From NCBI RefSeq assembly GCF_000219725.1, contig NC_015732.1, positions 3,044,972 through 3,108,971 on the forward strand: a stretch of DNA of 64,000 nt, given 5' to 3'. Both the position numbers and the translations under genes were made by a program. Source of the DNA: Gracilinema caldarium DSM 7334. GTDB taxonomy: Bacteria > Spirochaetota > Spirochaetia > Treponematales > Breznakiellaceae. The notes under the pieces were generated by a model that worked only from the letters and a program-made list of their open reading frames with translations, did not search any database and was not told the origin of the DNA. Shown here piece after piece: positions 35,261-45,452 of this stretch (within the stretch, counting starts at the first letter, position 1; each line of letters begins with the position of its first letter).

Positions 35261-36140
35261 TCTGCATTTCTGTTTTCCCAGCAATACGTTTTTTATACTC
35301 TGTTTCTAACTCTTCTAATTGTTGATCTGTCCGGTTCGGATCATGATGGAATAAGACCAGTTGTTTCACCCCAGCCTTATGGGCTGAATTTATAGCATGC
35401 TCAAAAGATGAGTGCCCCCAGCCAATTTTTCCTGCTTCGTATTCCTTTTTTGTATATTGGGTGTCGTGAATAAGAACGTCTGCATCTTTAAAAAACCAAA
35501 GTATTTTTTCATTCTCCTCCCGGGCAGCTAGTTCTCCTTCCCGAGCAGCATCCTCATCATAGGAAGGGTCATTGGGATCAGTAGGAAACACATTACGGAA
35601 GGGCTCATTATCATAGGCAGTAATGATACTTTTACCCTCATATTCAAATCGATACCCAAGACACAGAATTGGATGGTTGAGGTACTTAGTACGCACCGTA
35701 AGACCATCTCCCAAATCAAGTTGGGTTTCTTTAAGTTGGTCATAGGTGATATCCGCGGCTAACTCGCTTTGACGGACTGGCCAGTAACGGTAAGAAAGCT
35801 GTGCTCCAATAATTGATTCCAGGGTTTCATCCTCATAGGAAACGGGACCACGGATCCGGAGTTTAGTGCCTGGGATAAATATCGGTGTGAACATGGGAAA
35901 GCCCATAATGTGATCCCAGTGGGTGTGGGTGATAAAAATATCGGCATTGATGGGGCCCTTTTTAAAATCATTAGCCATAAGCCAATCCCCTAGGGGCTTT
36001 ACCCCGGTGCCAAGATCAACAATGATCAACCGATCATCGGCCCGTATCTCGAGACAAGAGGTATTTCCTCCAAACTTTACCGTCGCTGGTCCTGGACAGG
36101 GGATAGAACCCCGATCACCCCAAATCCGTACTGAAAACAT
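35223..36140 (-). CDS. Metallo-beta-lactamase-fold hydrolase
   Basis: 305 residues. The zinc motif HTHWDH (72-77) is complete, with later ligands in YLNHPILCLGY, the IITAYDNEP loop and GHSSFEHA. The opening WGDRGSIPCPGP and the NTSCLEI segment are typical of the PhnP/phosphodiesterase-like branch (cyclic nucleotide or RNA-processing relatives). It is the last gene of the LamG-TPR-HDOD operon, 11 bases after HDOD. A cyclic-nucleotide or signalling role fits the neighbours but is unproved. Confidence 0.85.
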   Translation of the reverse strand: MFSVRIWGDRGSIPCPGPATVKFGGNTSCLEIRADDRLIIVDLGTGVKPLGDWLMANDFKKGPINADIFITHTHWDHIMGFPMFTPIFIPGTKLRIRGPVSYEDETLESIIGAQLSYRYWPVRQSELAADITYDQLKETQLDLGDGLTVRTKYLNHPILCLGYRFEYEGKSIITAYDNEPFRNVFPTDPNDPSYDEDAAREGELAAREENEKILWFFKDADVLIHDTQYTKKEYEAGKIGWGHSSFEHAINSAHKAGVKQLVLFHHDPNRTDQQLEELETEYKKRIAGKTEMQIMMAREGLVISA

Positions 36141-36151
36141 AGTGTTACCTT

Positions 36152-37015
36152 TTACTCAATTTTAAGGAATATTTTTGCCTTTTCAATTTCTTGATTTACT
36201 ACCGCTTCTATCTCATCAAAAACATCCCGTTCCAGCCCCAGATATTCCCAGACCGAAGGATCAATTTTTTCTGGATATCGGTTTCCGGAAAACCCTATCT
36301 CCATAACTGAGGCAAAGCGGTTTGCTAAAACAACTGAGTACAAGACATCCTTATGGGGACCTGTATATTCCAAATATGAATGATGATAGGCAATTGCGTC
36401 CCCTACGGCCCCTTCGAGTTTCCATGCCTTTGCAATCATAAACCCTGCTGCGGCATGGTTCATACCTATAATTTTATCCTCTGCTCGATGCAGAGAAATA
36501 CGTTCCCGGTCAGAAATACTCACTGCCATAACATATTCTTTGGAAAGTACTGCATTGATCGGTATCTTTCCAATGTCATGCAAGAGCCCCGCAGTAAAGT
36601 ATTCTTCAGCCTGCTTCGGATCTACTCCGCGCTTTTTCGCAACGACCTTAGCAGCAACCCCAACACAGAGGGAGTGCCGCCAGAAACCATCCATATCCAG
36701 AGCCTGAAAATCCTTTTTTGAGGTTAAATTCCGAAGTACCGCACTGGATAGGGCTAAGTTTTTAACCGTATTAATTCCCAGCATGATGATAGCTCGGACC
36801 AAACTTGTAACCTGTTGACCTAATCCATAATAGGCAGAGTTAATCAGTTTTAGTACCCGTCCTACGAGGACTGGGTCCAAAGAAATAACCTGGTTTAAAT
36901 CAGCCGGACTCGTCTTTGGGTTATTACAAACCTCCAAAACCTTCGCAACCGTTGTAGGCAGACTTGGCATATTTTTTATATAGGCTTGTATTTTCCGCTC
37001 TGCATCCTCACTCAC
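36152..37015 (-). CDS. HDOD-domain signalling protein
   Basis: 287 residues. An HDOD domain (NMPSLPTTVAKVLEVCNNP; then DPVLVGRVLKLINSAYYG) is continuous with an HD motif, LLHDIGKIPIN, so metal-binding His-Asp residues are present, unlike many HDOD proteins. These proteins act in bacterial signal transduction, often with cyclic-di-GMP or motility. I favour GTG 37015, which has GGAGG five bases upstream and overlaps the TPR stop by eight bases; ATG 37027 is a possible alternative. Confidence 0.83.
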   Translation of the reverse strand: MSEDAERKIQAYIKNMPSLPTTVAKVLEVCNNPKTSPADLNQVISLDPVLVGRVLKLINSAYYGLGQQVTSLVRAIIMLGINTVKNLALSSAVLRNLTSKKDFQALDMDGFWRHSLCVGVAAKVVAKKRGVDPKQAEEYFTAGLLHDIGKIPINAVLSKEYVMAVSISDRERISLHRAEDKIIGMNHAAAGFMIAKAWKLEGAVGDAIAYHHSYLEYTGPHKDVLYSVVLANRFASVMEIGFSGNRYPEKIDPSVWEYLGLERDVFDEIEAVVNQEIEKAKIFLKIE

Positions 37016-40000
37016 GGGATCCTCCATCTGAAACAAGGCCTTTAACAACAGTATTAACTTTTTTTTCGATAACATGGGTTAAATCTTTATCAGGTAATAT
37101 CTTTGCAAGGCCACTTAAATATGCCAGAGTTTTTGCAACCGATTTAGGATCCGGTTGTTTCGTTTGAGAGACCGTATCCATAGACTCCCCAGGAAGTCCT
37201 TTTTTTTCTGCCAGGGATTTTAATAACCCCTTATGTCCTTCTAGTTTATCAATCACATATTCCATTTTAAGACGGACTTCACTTGCCTTAAAAGCCCGTT
37301 TTTGTTCTTCTGGCAATTCTTCTGTAAGATGTTTTAAATATTGGAATAGATCTAACATCGCCCTTTCTGAAAGCGCTCTATTATCTACAATTATATCATT
37401 CTGATTGGTAATAGGATCATTAACAGATTCTTCAACATTCATTTCTAAAGGGGAACCAATATCCTGACTTATTTCTTCCGAAGGTTCAGAGCTAAATTCT
37501 AGAGGTTCTTCTTCATCATCTAATATGATGTTTTCATCCCAAAGATCCTCTTCTGGTAATTCACTGGGTAAGGTTTCTGGATATTCAAGAAGTTGGTCAT
37601 CTTCACTTAGTTCAGGAAGATCTGCCTCATGAGGGTATTCTAATAATTCAGCCATGCTATCTTCATCGAGAGTAGCAGCAGTCTGATCCAAACCGGGCAA
37701 TTCGGTGAGACATTCTTCTTCTGGGACCTCTTCTTCTGGTTCTTGTTTATGATCCCAAGTATCAGGTTGATAAGTTGGTTGTTGTGTATAAGGTACAGAT
37801 CTTTGCAAATCAGGTTGTACTGCTGGGGTGTGTGGTACAGAGAATCCAGATGGAGGTGATGGATATGATTGTTGTGGTTCAGATGGTGTTGAAACCACTG
37901 GTTGTATAGGTTCAGAGCTAGCTGGTGAAACAGAGGGCTGAGTAGAAACTTGTGAAGCCATCTGCGGTATGGATGATGGTGAGGCTGAGGGCATCGAAAG
38001 CACCTGAATCGGTGGTATTGGGGGCATAGGTGGCATGTGAGACATTTGAGACATCTGAGGTACAGGAGGATATGCACTAGGGCTTACTGGTTCAGAGGCG
38101 ACTCGATTGGCTTCCCCCTCAGAGAGTTTGGGGGATGGTGGTTTTGATTGGGTTTGATCTTCCTTGGGTATTTCGGAGACTGATCTTTCCCCAGGTAATT
38201 CAGTCGGATACTGGGATCGGGCTTCCTCTGGTTCCACAAGTCCTTCAAAAGCCTTCTGTGGTTCTGGGTTTTCATCGAAAATTGAATAGGTCTCATCATC
38301 CAGAATTAATTCATCATCTTCTTCTGGTTCCTCAATAGATTCTTCGATTTCCTCAATAAATAAGTTATCCGTATCTTCATCTACCGGGATAGAATCGATA
38401 GCACTAAGTAGTAGGGGGTTCGCTTCATCAGCAGCCTCTGTTGGATTAATTTCTTTATTTTGTTTAAGGGCTTGAAGATTTCGTTCCCAGATTTCCTGAA
38501 GGGAAGCAGAATAGGCCCGGACTGCATCTTCATAGAGTTCCAGAGATTTATTGAGGTTAGACAAATCCTCTGAAGTAGCTCGCTTCCCTTGCAAGTTAAT
38601 AAGGGTGTCGGCGGTTTTTACCGCTTTTTCCATATCACCGGTTTTCTTATGGATTTCTGCTAAGGCAGCAAGGGCTTCTACATCCTGAGGATTATCCTTT
38701 ATAAGCTCTTCAAATATTGTTATTGCATGAGCCTTATTTCCTGTCTCAACATAGAGACGGCCAAGCATCATTTTTGCATTTCTATCCTGAGGTTTTCTTC
38801 GTAAGAATGCCAGAATGCGCTCTTCGGCTTCTCGATATTCCTTCCGTTGAAAATGAAGATCCGCCAGATCAAGATAAAAGGAATAATTACCTGGTTCAAT
38901 AGCAAGAATTCGTTCAAAACAGGCTTGTGCTTCAGCATCCTTTCCTATAGCTCTATATGCCGCACCTTGGATCCTCAAAGCCTGAAGATTGTCCGGATCC
39001 CATTCCAGAGCACGGGTAGCCTGCTCCAACGCCTCCGGATATCGTTGGAGTTTTAGATAGAGAGCCCCAAGATTTATACGTACCTCTGTACTATTGGGCA
39101 CTAGTTTTACCAGCTTTTCCAGTTCGATAAGTGCATCACCCTGGTGTCCTATGGATTCGAGTGCATGTTCCAGATTGACAACTGCTTTTACATATTTTGG
39201 GTCCACCTCTATTGCCTGTCGGTAATTGGTAATCGCATCATTAAATTTACCCTGATCAGCAAAAACCACCCCGATATTATTTCTGGCTTCAGCATTAAAG
39301 GGATCTATTGAAAGTATGCGGTTAAATATTTCAAGTGCATCCGAGTGGCGGCCCTGTTTAAGACGGAGGATCCCTAGGTTATTGAGCGCTTCTACCCAAC
39401 CGGGTCGAGACCGAAGGGCTGCTTCATATTCACGGACAGCTTCATCAAATTTACCCTTAGATTCCAGAGCTAGACCATAATTAAAATGAAGGACTGGATT
39501 GTTCCGATCAAGGCTTAAGCCCTTCTGAAATATGGCAAAGGCTTTTTCTGATTCCTGCAGTCGGTCATACATGGTTCCAAGGTTGTTGTAAGCAGGGACA
39601 TACCGAGGATCCAGCTCAATAACCTTCGCATAGGCCATTGATGCCGCCTTATAATTGCTGAGCTGTTTATACACATTGCCAAGATTGTAATAAAGCTCTG
39701 GTCTGGTTGGATCTAGTTCTATTGCCCGTTCCAGGGCATCTAAGGCTTTATTTAAATCTTCTTTTTTCCGGTAGATGACTGCAATATTATTAAGTGCTTC
39801 TAGATCATCAGGGTTACTTCCCAATAGGGAATGAAACACATCAAGGGCTTCATCATATTTTCCCGACTTGGCATAGGTAGACCCTAAAAGTAGTAAGGCT
39901 TCCCTATCATTTTTATTCTTCGAAAGATAATATTTTAAGAGACGCTCCGCTTCAGCATGGTCACCCACCCGGGACGCGCCTCGGGCACGATCCATTATAT

Positions 40001-40022
40001 TTACTGATTCTACTGGGCTCAT
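37008..40022 (-). CDS. Large TPR protein with proline-rich and acidic C-terminal half
   Basis: 1004 residues. About a dozen tandem tetratricopeptide repeats fill residues ~10-500 (for example ALNNIAVIYRKKEDLNKALD and LYYNLGNVYKQLSNYKAASM). Then comes an acidic low-complexity stretch, a Pro/Ser/Gln/Met-rich segment (~640-790), another acidic stretch, and a helical C-terminus (~890-1004). No signal peptide or membrane helix is present, so it is a cytoplasmic scaffold. It overlaps the upstream LamG gene by four bases. Partners are unknown. Confidence 0.8.
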   Translation of the reverse strand: MSPVESVNIMDRARGASRVGDHAEAERLLKYYLSKNKNDREALLLLGSTYAKSGKYDEALDVFHSLLGSNPDDLEALNNIAVIYRKKEDLNKALDALERAIELDPTRPELYYNLGNVYKQLSNYKAASMAYAKVIELDPRYVPAYNNLGTMYDRLQESEKAFAIFQKGLSLDRNNPVLHFNYGLALESKGKFDEAVREYEAALRSRPGWVEALNNLGILRLKQGRHSDALEIFNRILSIDPFNAEARNNIGVVFADQGKFNDAITNYRQAIEVDPKYVKAVVNLEHALESIGHQGDALIELEKLVKLVPNSTEVRINLGALYLKLQRYPEALEQATRALEWDPDNLQALRIQGAAYRAIGKDAEAQACFERILAIEPGNYSFYLDLADLHFQRKEYREAEERILAFLRRKPQDRNAKMMLGRLYVETGNKAHAITIFEELIKDNPQDVEALAALAEIHKKTGDMEKAVKTADTLINLQGKRATSEDLSNLNKSLELYEDAVRAYSASLQEIWERNLQALKQNKEINPTEAADEANPLLLSAIDSIPVDEDTDNLFIEEIEESIEEPEEDDELILDDETYSIFDENPEPQKAFEGLVEPEEARSQYPTELPGERSVSEIPKEDQTQSKPPSPKLSEGEANRVASEPVSPSAYPPVPQMSQMSHMPPMPPIPPIQVLSMPSASPSSIPQMASQVSTQPSVSPASSEPIQPVVSTPSEPQQSYPSPPSGFSVPHTPAVQPDLQRSVPYTQQPTYQPDTWDHKQEPEEEVPEEECLTELPGLDQTAATLDEDSMAELLEYPHEADLPELSEDDQLLEYPETLPSELPEEDLWDENIILDDEEEPLEFSSEPSEEISQDIGSPLEMNVEESVNDPITNQNDIIVDNRALSERAMLDLFQYLKHLTEELPEEQKRAFKASEVRLKMEYVIDKLEGHKGLLKSLAEKKGLPGESMDTVSQTKQPDPKSVAKTLAYLSGLAKILPDKDLTHVIEKKVNTVVKGLVSDGGSRE

Positions 40023-41557
40023 CGTTCCATCCTTAATGGGCGTCCTGCCACCTCCCGTGATAATGCCCCAATGTGGGCAGGACTTGCCTTATCATAGGCA
40101 GCAACTGAAAAATAGTATACCCTACCATTCTGCAATCCGTCGATAACAATCGAAGTTCTCAGTCCTACATCGATAGGGGAAGGGCCCAAAACCGCGTCAG
40201 TTCCAAAATAAGTACCAGATGCTGTACCATAATATACAACATAACCGGCCAAATCTCTGTCTGGACTTGGTTTCCAGAGCAACTCAACAGCTCCATCCCT
40301 GGCTATAGCCTGCACCATAGAAGGTGGCGGTGGTGGAAGATCTGGTTCATAGAAGATAGAAATACTGTTCAGTCGAGGTGTAGATTCTCCCGTATCGGAA
40401 GGATAGAGATGAGCTTTTATTTGAATATACCGACCTCTGGTTTCCGCTTTTAGTAAAACACTACTTTCAATGGGAATCCAAGAGCTAAAATCATCATCTG
40501 TCCACTGATATGGATTATTCGAAGTTCGGATAAATAATTGCACCTGGGGAGGTACGGCCCCCTCTTTTGGGGCGCGTACATCAGCGACAATTTTAAAAAC
40601 CCGAGAATCCGTATATCCTAGATCCAGTGATTTGCTTACCATATAGCCACCGGAAAGTGGGTATTTCGTATCCTGTACTGTTTCCAGGTACATAGGTAAG
40701 ATACGAACATGATCGATAAGTCCTGAATAACGCTCACCGAGGATAAATACTCCACCATCACCAATTTTAGGAGTATATATTTCTCCTCCCGGTTTCTGAG
40801 ATTTCGTTGTATAGACAATTGCTTCTACATTACCATTGACCAGGTACTCAAGCGATCCTTGGTTAGCATCATAGCGGATCATATGATGACTCCAGGTTCG
40901 TGGTATCAGTTTCTCAATACCTTTTAAATAAATGGTAATCCGGTTTGTATCATCTACGGATGTAAAAAAATCGTTAAAAATCCATTCTATTGAGTTGGTT
41001 CCAACCTGACACCGGATCCGCTGAAAGAGAGACTCTCCCCGTAGTGTTTTTCGACCTGAAGACCAGGTTAAAATTTGCTCACCCTTAGCTACATTTGCAG
41101 GATACAGCCAAAAATCGATGGTAAAGTCTTCGATACGGGAACCAGATGCAAAAAGAGCCCCCGGTTTAGGTTTGATAAAAAGGCCGCTCTGTTCTAAAGT
41201 AGCAGTTGGAGCAAGGGAAATCCCAGAAAACAAGGCCGCTCCAGAACCGAATCGAGCCTGACTACTCTCGGATCGTAAAACAGAACTACTCGTTGTTACA
41301 AGATAATGTCCTGTTACATCAGCAAATCGGTCTGGACCAGATTCATCAAAGGTAAGTAAAAGATCAGGAACTATATTCATCGGTTTGCGGGAAGATAGTA
41401 TGATTGCATGGGAGGTTGGTATCTTAGATTCAATCTCAACACCAACCAGAGCTTCAATATTATTCCAGGATTCCTTTCCCCCCAGCTGAAGGACCTGTTC
41501 CTCTGCATTTAGCGTGAGTGATGCTATACAAAAGAGTATAATACAATGGCCCTTCAT
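40019..41557 (-). CDS. Exported LamG/fibronectin type III protein
   Basis: 512 residues. A signal peptide (MKGHCIILFCIASLTLNA, cut before EEQ) starts a protein with a concanavalin-A-like/LamG domain (about 65-300, with IEDFTIDFWLYP and WSHHMIRYDANQGSLEYLVNG), a beta-rich middle and a fibronectin type III domain at ~405-500 (ELLWKPSPDRDLAGYVVYYG). It probably sits in the periplasm or at the cell surface and binds glycans or proteins. It is first in an operon with TPR, HDOD and hydrolase genes. Confidence 0.78.
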   Translation of the reverse strand: MKGHCIILFCIASLTLNAEEQVLQLGGKESWNNIEALVGVEIESKIPTSHAIILSSRKPMNIVPDLLLTFDESGPDRFADVTGHYLVTTSSSVLRSESSQARFGSGAALFSGISLAPTATLEQSGLFIKPKPGALFASGSRIEDFTIDFWLYPANVAKGEQILTWSSGRKTLRGESLFQRIRCQVGTNSIEWIFNDFFTSVDDTNRITIYLKGIEKLIPRTWSHHMIRYDANQGSLEYLVNGNVEAIVYTTKSQKPGGEIYTPKIGDGGVFILGERYSGLIDHVRILPMYLETVQDTKYPLSGGYMVSKSLDLGYTDSRVFKIVADVRAPKEGAVPPQVQLFIRTSNNPYQWTDDDFSSWIPIESSVLLKAETRGRYIQIKAHLYPSDTGESTPRLNSISIFYEPDLPPPPPSMVQAIARDGAVELLWKPSPDRDLAGYVVYYGTASGTYFGTDAVLGPSPIDVGLRTSIVIDGLQNGRVYYFSVAAYDKASPAHIGALSREVAGRPLRMER

Positions 41558-41616
41558 AACTATTTATTTTCCTTTTAATTACCAGTATCTTACTATTGTA
41601 AGTATCGGATTGTTTT

Positions 41617-43545
41617 ATGGTGAACCGCAGTCAAAATATAGAACATTATACCCGTCTTAGGGCCTTCGTGAAAGAGGCACCCCTTGAACCTGGGGTCTAC
41701 CTCATGAAAGATGAAGCAGGGACTATCATCTATGTGGGAAAAGCTAAGGTACTGCGAAATAGGCTTACATCATATTTCAGCGGTGAAAAAGATGTAAAAA
41801 CCCGAACCCTCCTTACCCATGTGCGTTCTATCGAAACCATCATTGTAGCCAGCGAATACGAAGCCCTGCTCCTTGAAAACACCCTGATAAAACAACACTC
41901 ACCCCGATATAACATCAACCTAAAGGATGGAAAAACCTACCCGGTGGTCCGCATCACCAATGAAGATTTTCCACGATTGTTTCGAACCCGATATATTGTG
42001 CAGGACAGATCCCGCTACTTTGGCCCTTTCCCGAATGTTCAGGCCCTCGATACGATGCTGTATCTTATCGAAACCCTCTTTCCCCTGCGGAAATGCAAGG
42101 TGCTTCGGGACCGATCTCACCCTTGCATGTATTACCACATCGGTCGTTGCAGTGCTCCCTGTGCAAAAAAAATCAGCAAACCCGAATACCTGAGCCTCAT
42201 TGAAAAGGCTATACAACTACTTACTGGAAATACTGAAGATCTACTTGTAAAGCTAACCAAGGAAATGGAAGAAGCCGCAGCCCAACTCCATTTTGAACGA
42301 GCCGCCCAATTACGGGACGCTATCAACAGCATTCAACAAATCATGGCAATCAGTACGGTTGTCGATTTTGATGAACAAAGCAGGGATTATATTGCCTGGG
42401 CAGAATCGGGCATTCTGAGTACCTACACTGTTTTTAGCATGCGGGGTGGCAAAATGACCGGAAGAGAACTCTACCGCACCCGTTCTGCAGCAGATTCAGA
42501 AGAGTCTTTAATCCAGTTTATGCTCGCGTACTACAGCCTTGATAGGCCTCCGCCGCCTCAGGTCTACATCAATCTGAATCTTACTATGATAGATACGATT
42601 GTTACAGCATTAAAAGAACGTTTTGGCTATGCACCGGAGATCCGATTGCCAGATGAAAAACGACATGAGGCGGTTCTTGCCATGGCATACCAGAATGCGA
42701 AGGAGGACGTACTCAAACGACAGAAGGAGCGTGGTGCTGGACCTGCTCTTGAGGAATTACAGCGAATCCTCGCTCTGCCTCGCTATCCCGAACGGATTGA
42801 AGGTTTTGATATTGCCCAATTAGGGGGTAAGCATACCGTTGCATCCCTTATTTCCTTTAAAAATGGGATTCCTGATAAAAAGAATTACCGTTATTTTAAA
42901 ATTCGGAGTCTCCATGGAGCTATCGACGATTTTGGAGCCCTTCGTGAGGCCGTATCCCGGCGATATTCCAGGCTTTTGGCCGAACACGAAGAGCTTCCGG
43001 ATCTTATATTGATTGATGGAGGTATTGGGCAGGTGAATGCCTCCAAAGGAGTTTTAGATGCCCTTAATATATCAGTACCTGTGGTAGGGCTTGCAAAACG
43101 GAACGAAGAACTCTGGCTTCCCGAAGCCAAAGAACCAATCCGTCTGGACGAACGGTCGGAAGCACTCAAGGTACTCCAACATGTTCGTGATGAAACTCAT
43201 CGCTTCGCGACTGCTCTGAACCAACGGCTCCGAAGCAAGGACCTGTCCCTATCCCATCTGGTTGCAGTACCCGGTATCGGTCCACGAAAGGCCGCGACAC
43301 TCATAAATCATTTTGGATCTCTTAAAGCCATTGCAGAGGCGAGCCCACAGGATATTATTCATCTGATTCATTGTTCCGAAGCAGTGGCCCTTGCAGTACA
43401 AAAAGCTTCAATTGAAGCAGAAATCAACCAAACCACCGTTTCAGAACAATTCGGCTACCATACACGCGTTGGTCAGTCAGATATCGCAGCCAGTCTCGCC
43501 GCAGAGGCTGCTGAATGGTATAACAAAGAGGGCAAGCAGGATTAA
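41617..43545 (+). CDS. uvrC: Excinuclease ABC subunit C
   Basis: 642-residue nucleotide-excision-repair endonuclease. Order of domains: GIY-YIG nuclease (PGVYLMKDEAG ... IIYVGKAK, about 26-46) for the 3' incision, cysteine-rich patch (CKVLRDRSHPCMYYHIGRCSAPC split by a helix), UVR domain binding UvrB (~200-235), RNase-H-like nuclease for the 5' incision (EGFDIAQLGG; LILIDGG), and tandem helix-hairpin-helix (VPGIGPRKAATLINHFGS). Complete length. Divergent from the LamG operon. Confidence 0.96.
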   Translation: MVNRSQNIEHYTRLRAFVKEAPLEPGVYLMKDEAGTIIYVGKAKVLRNRLTSYFSGEKDVKTRTLLTHVRSIETIIVASEYEALLLENTLIKQHSPRYNINLKDGKTYPVVRITNEDFPRLFRTRYIVQDRSRYFGPFPNVQALDTMLYLIETLFPLRKCKVLRDRSHPCMYYHIGRCSAPCAKKISKPEYLSLIEKAIQLLTGNTEDLLVKLTKEMEEAAAQLHFERAAQLRDAINSIQQIMAISTVVDFDEQSRDYIAWAESGILSTYTVFSMRGGKMTGRELYRTRSAADSEESLIQFMLAYYSLDRPPPPQVYINLNLTMIDTIVTALKERFGYAPEIRLPDEKRHEAVLAMAYQNAKEDVLKRQKERGAGPALEELQRILALPRYPERIEGFDIAQLGGKHTVASLISFKNGIPDKKNYRYFKIRSLHGAIDDFGALREAVSRRYSRLLAEHEELPDLILIDGGIGQVNASKGVLDALNISVPVVGLAKRNEELWLPEAKEPIRLDERSEALKVLQHVRDETHRFATALNQRLRSKDLSLSHLVAVPGIGPRKAATLINHFGSLKAIAEASPQDIIHLIHCSEAVALAVQKASIEAEINQTTVSEQFGYHTRVGQSDIAASLAAEAAEWYNKEGKQD

Positions 43546-43581
43546 TCCAGCTTGTCCCACTCTTGTTATCATATACCGTAT

Positions 43582-43872
43582 TTAGTGTTTTTCTTTTATT
43601 TTCTCTTTTTCTTTAATAATCTTAGATTCCAGTTTATCCATCATTTTATCAATAGCTGCATTCAATTCAAAATCATTTTCCTTTACATGAACCGACACAC
43701 CCCAACGGAAATTAACTGTTGCTTCTGCTGTAAAGTCCTTATCCTTGGTCAAGGTTATCAATAGATCTACAATCATATTTTCCGCATTTGGAATGCGGGC
43801 GATTTTTTTATCCAGATATTCTCTGGAACCATCCCAAAGGGTAAAATGAACGGCCCTTACATCGATGTTCAT
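43582..43872 (-). CDS. hpf: Short ribosome hibernation promoting factor
   Basis: 96-residue HPF/YfiA-type protein that binds the 30S decoding region and, with RMF or alone, stores ribosomes in stationary phase. The beta-alpha-beta-beta-beta-alpha pattern is visible, with DFTAEATVNFRWGVSVHVKEN in the middle and a lysine/glutamate-rich C-terminal helix. The long-form C-terminal dimerisation domain is absent. It follows rpoN by 55 bases, an arrangement shared with proteobacteria. Confidence 0.9.
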   Translation of the reverse strand: MNIDVRAVHFTLWDGSREYLDKKIARIPNAENMIVDLLITLTKDKDFTAEATVNFRWGVSVHVKENDFELNAAIDKMMDKLESKIIKEKEKIKEKH

Positions 43873-43927
43873 GCTTGCCTCCTATGGCGCGTATTATAAC
43901 CGCTCCGAAGCGGCCTGAGCTGTTCCC

Positions 43928-45289
43928 TTAGGATCTGGTATAGGATGAACCTAGATCCAGTTCCTTTCGGTACTTGGCTACGGTTCTTCGGGCGAGCGGA
44001 ATCCCCCGTCGTACGAGCAGATCCGCAATATCCTGATCGGACAGGGACCCCTCTTCACTCTGGATAATCTCACGGATGATTTCCTTTACAGCCTCCTTTG
44101 AATATCTGGAACCGGAAGAACCGGCTCCGCTAATAGAATTAGTAAAGAAATACCGTATCTCAAATATACCCCATTCAGTCTGGACATATTTGCCATTGGC
44201 AATCCGTGAGACCGTGGTCTCATGGACACCGATTTCCTGGGCTATGTCCTTTAAGGTGAGGGGGGCTAGGTATTTCGGCCCCTTAGCAAAAAAAGCCCGC
44301 TGGAATTCCACAATGGCCCGCATCACCTTAAGCAAGGTATGATTCCGTTGATTTATGGACCGTATGAACCAACGAGCTTCTTTGATATTTTCTCGGACAA
44401 AGTCCCGCACCGGTTTCTCACCATCCTTTCCATCGGAAAGTTTCATAAAAAAGGGGTTAATCCCCAAAACCGGTATCTCTTCATCATTTAATATAATAAC
44501 AAATTCATCATTTTTCCTAATAACCTGTACATCGGGTGTTACATAGCGAACTTCGGAAGTATCGAATTGGCGACCAGGGAAGGGAGATAGTTCTTTAATA
44601 TGTTCCAATATTTCTTTAACTGCTTCCTCGCTCCGTTTGATTTTTTTTGCCACCTCAGTAATTTTACCCCGTTCAAGCAGTTCAAGATGTTCTAGGGCTT
44701 CAAGTATACCATCGGGGGAATCGGGCATTAGTTGGGCCTGTACCATGAGGGATTCCTTGTAATTGGTGGTACAGGTTCCTTGAGGGTCAAGTCTACGCAC
44801 TAGATCCAGGGCTACAGCAATCTTCGCGGGGTCTTCATTTTTTAGAAGTACATCAATCGGTTCTTTATGAAAACCATCAGCATCAAGATTCTGAATAAGG
44901 AGTTCCCCAATACGACGGACATCATCATCAATAGGCTGCAGCCTGAGCTGCCAGAGCAGGTGTTCCTGCAGCGTTTCAGGCCGGGATAGAGCTCCTTCTA
45001 TAAATTTTTGCTGTTCATCCGCATCCTCATCGGTACCACGCCGGGTAAAACCGCTGTCGGATGTGGCTTCAAAATAATCATCCTCTTCTTTGACTTCTTT
45101 TATAGCTGAATCAAGAGAAATAGTGGTTTTGTCTTCGATAACTTCCAAGGCAGGATTTCGCTCCAGCTCTGCCTGTATGGTCTCCCGCAGATCAACGACC
45201 GGTAACGCCATCAGTTTTATAGACTGATAAAGCTGGGGGTTCATTTTCAGTCGTTGTTCTTGTATAAAAGTAGGCCTCTGAAGCTGCAC
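43928..45289 (-). CDS. rpoN: RNA polymerase sigma-54 factor
   Basis: 453 residues. Region I is glutamine/leucine-rich (MQLQRPTFIQEQRLKMNPQL), an acidic region II follows, then the core-binding domain, an HTH (LTLKDIAQEIGVHETTVSRIANG) and the RpoN box ARRTVAKYR at 433-441 that reads the -24 promoter element. All parts are intact, so the organism should use -24/-12 promoters with enhancer-binding activators; I saw none of either in this window. Confidence 0.96.
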   Translation of the reverse strand: MQLQRPTFIQEQRLKMNPQLYQSIKLMALPVVDLRETIQAELERNPALEVIEDKTTISLDSAIKEVKEEDDYFEATSDSGFTRRGTDEDADEQQKFIEGALSRPETLQEHLLWQLRLQPIDDDVRRIGELLIQNLDADGFHKEPIDVLLKNEDPAKIAVALDLVRRLDPQGTCTTNYKESLMVQAQLMPDSPDGILEALEHLELLERGKITEVAKKIKRSEEAVKEILEHIKELSPFPGRQFDTSEVRYVTPDVQVIRKNDEFVIILNDEEIPVLGINPFFMKLSDGKDGEKPVRDFVRENIKEARWFIRSINQRNHTLLKVMRAIVEFQRAFFAKGPKYLAPLTLKDIAQEIGVHETTVSRIANGKYVQTEWGIFEIRYFFTNSISGAGSSGSRYSKEAVKEIIREIIQSEEGSLSDQDIADLLVRRGIPLARRTVAKYRKELDLGSSYTRS

Positions 45290-45398
45290 TCAGCACTCCT
45301 TACATAACCGGTGGTCGAAACACATGATGTATCTTAACAACCAGTAAAAGATCTCTCTTTAAACTATTGTGTCATGGACCAAATTTGTCAAGCAACCG

Positions 45399-45427
45399 TT
45401 GACCATATGCAACCAGTAGCCTAGTAT
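45399..45427 (+). promoter_or_regulatory. Sigma-70 promoter for the DUF1015 gene and tRNA-Leu
   Basis: TTGACC (45399-45404), a 17-base spacer, then TAGTAT (45422-45427), 25 bases before the ATG. The good spacing and short leader make it a convincing candidate. Because tRNA-Leu follows only 14 bases after the gene, this promoter may also serve the tRNA. Confidence 0.5.
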
Positions 45428-45452
45428 CTTGAGCGTCGAGAAGGAGAGTAGG

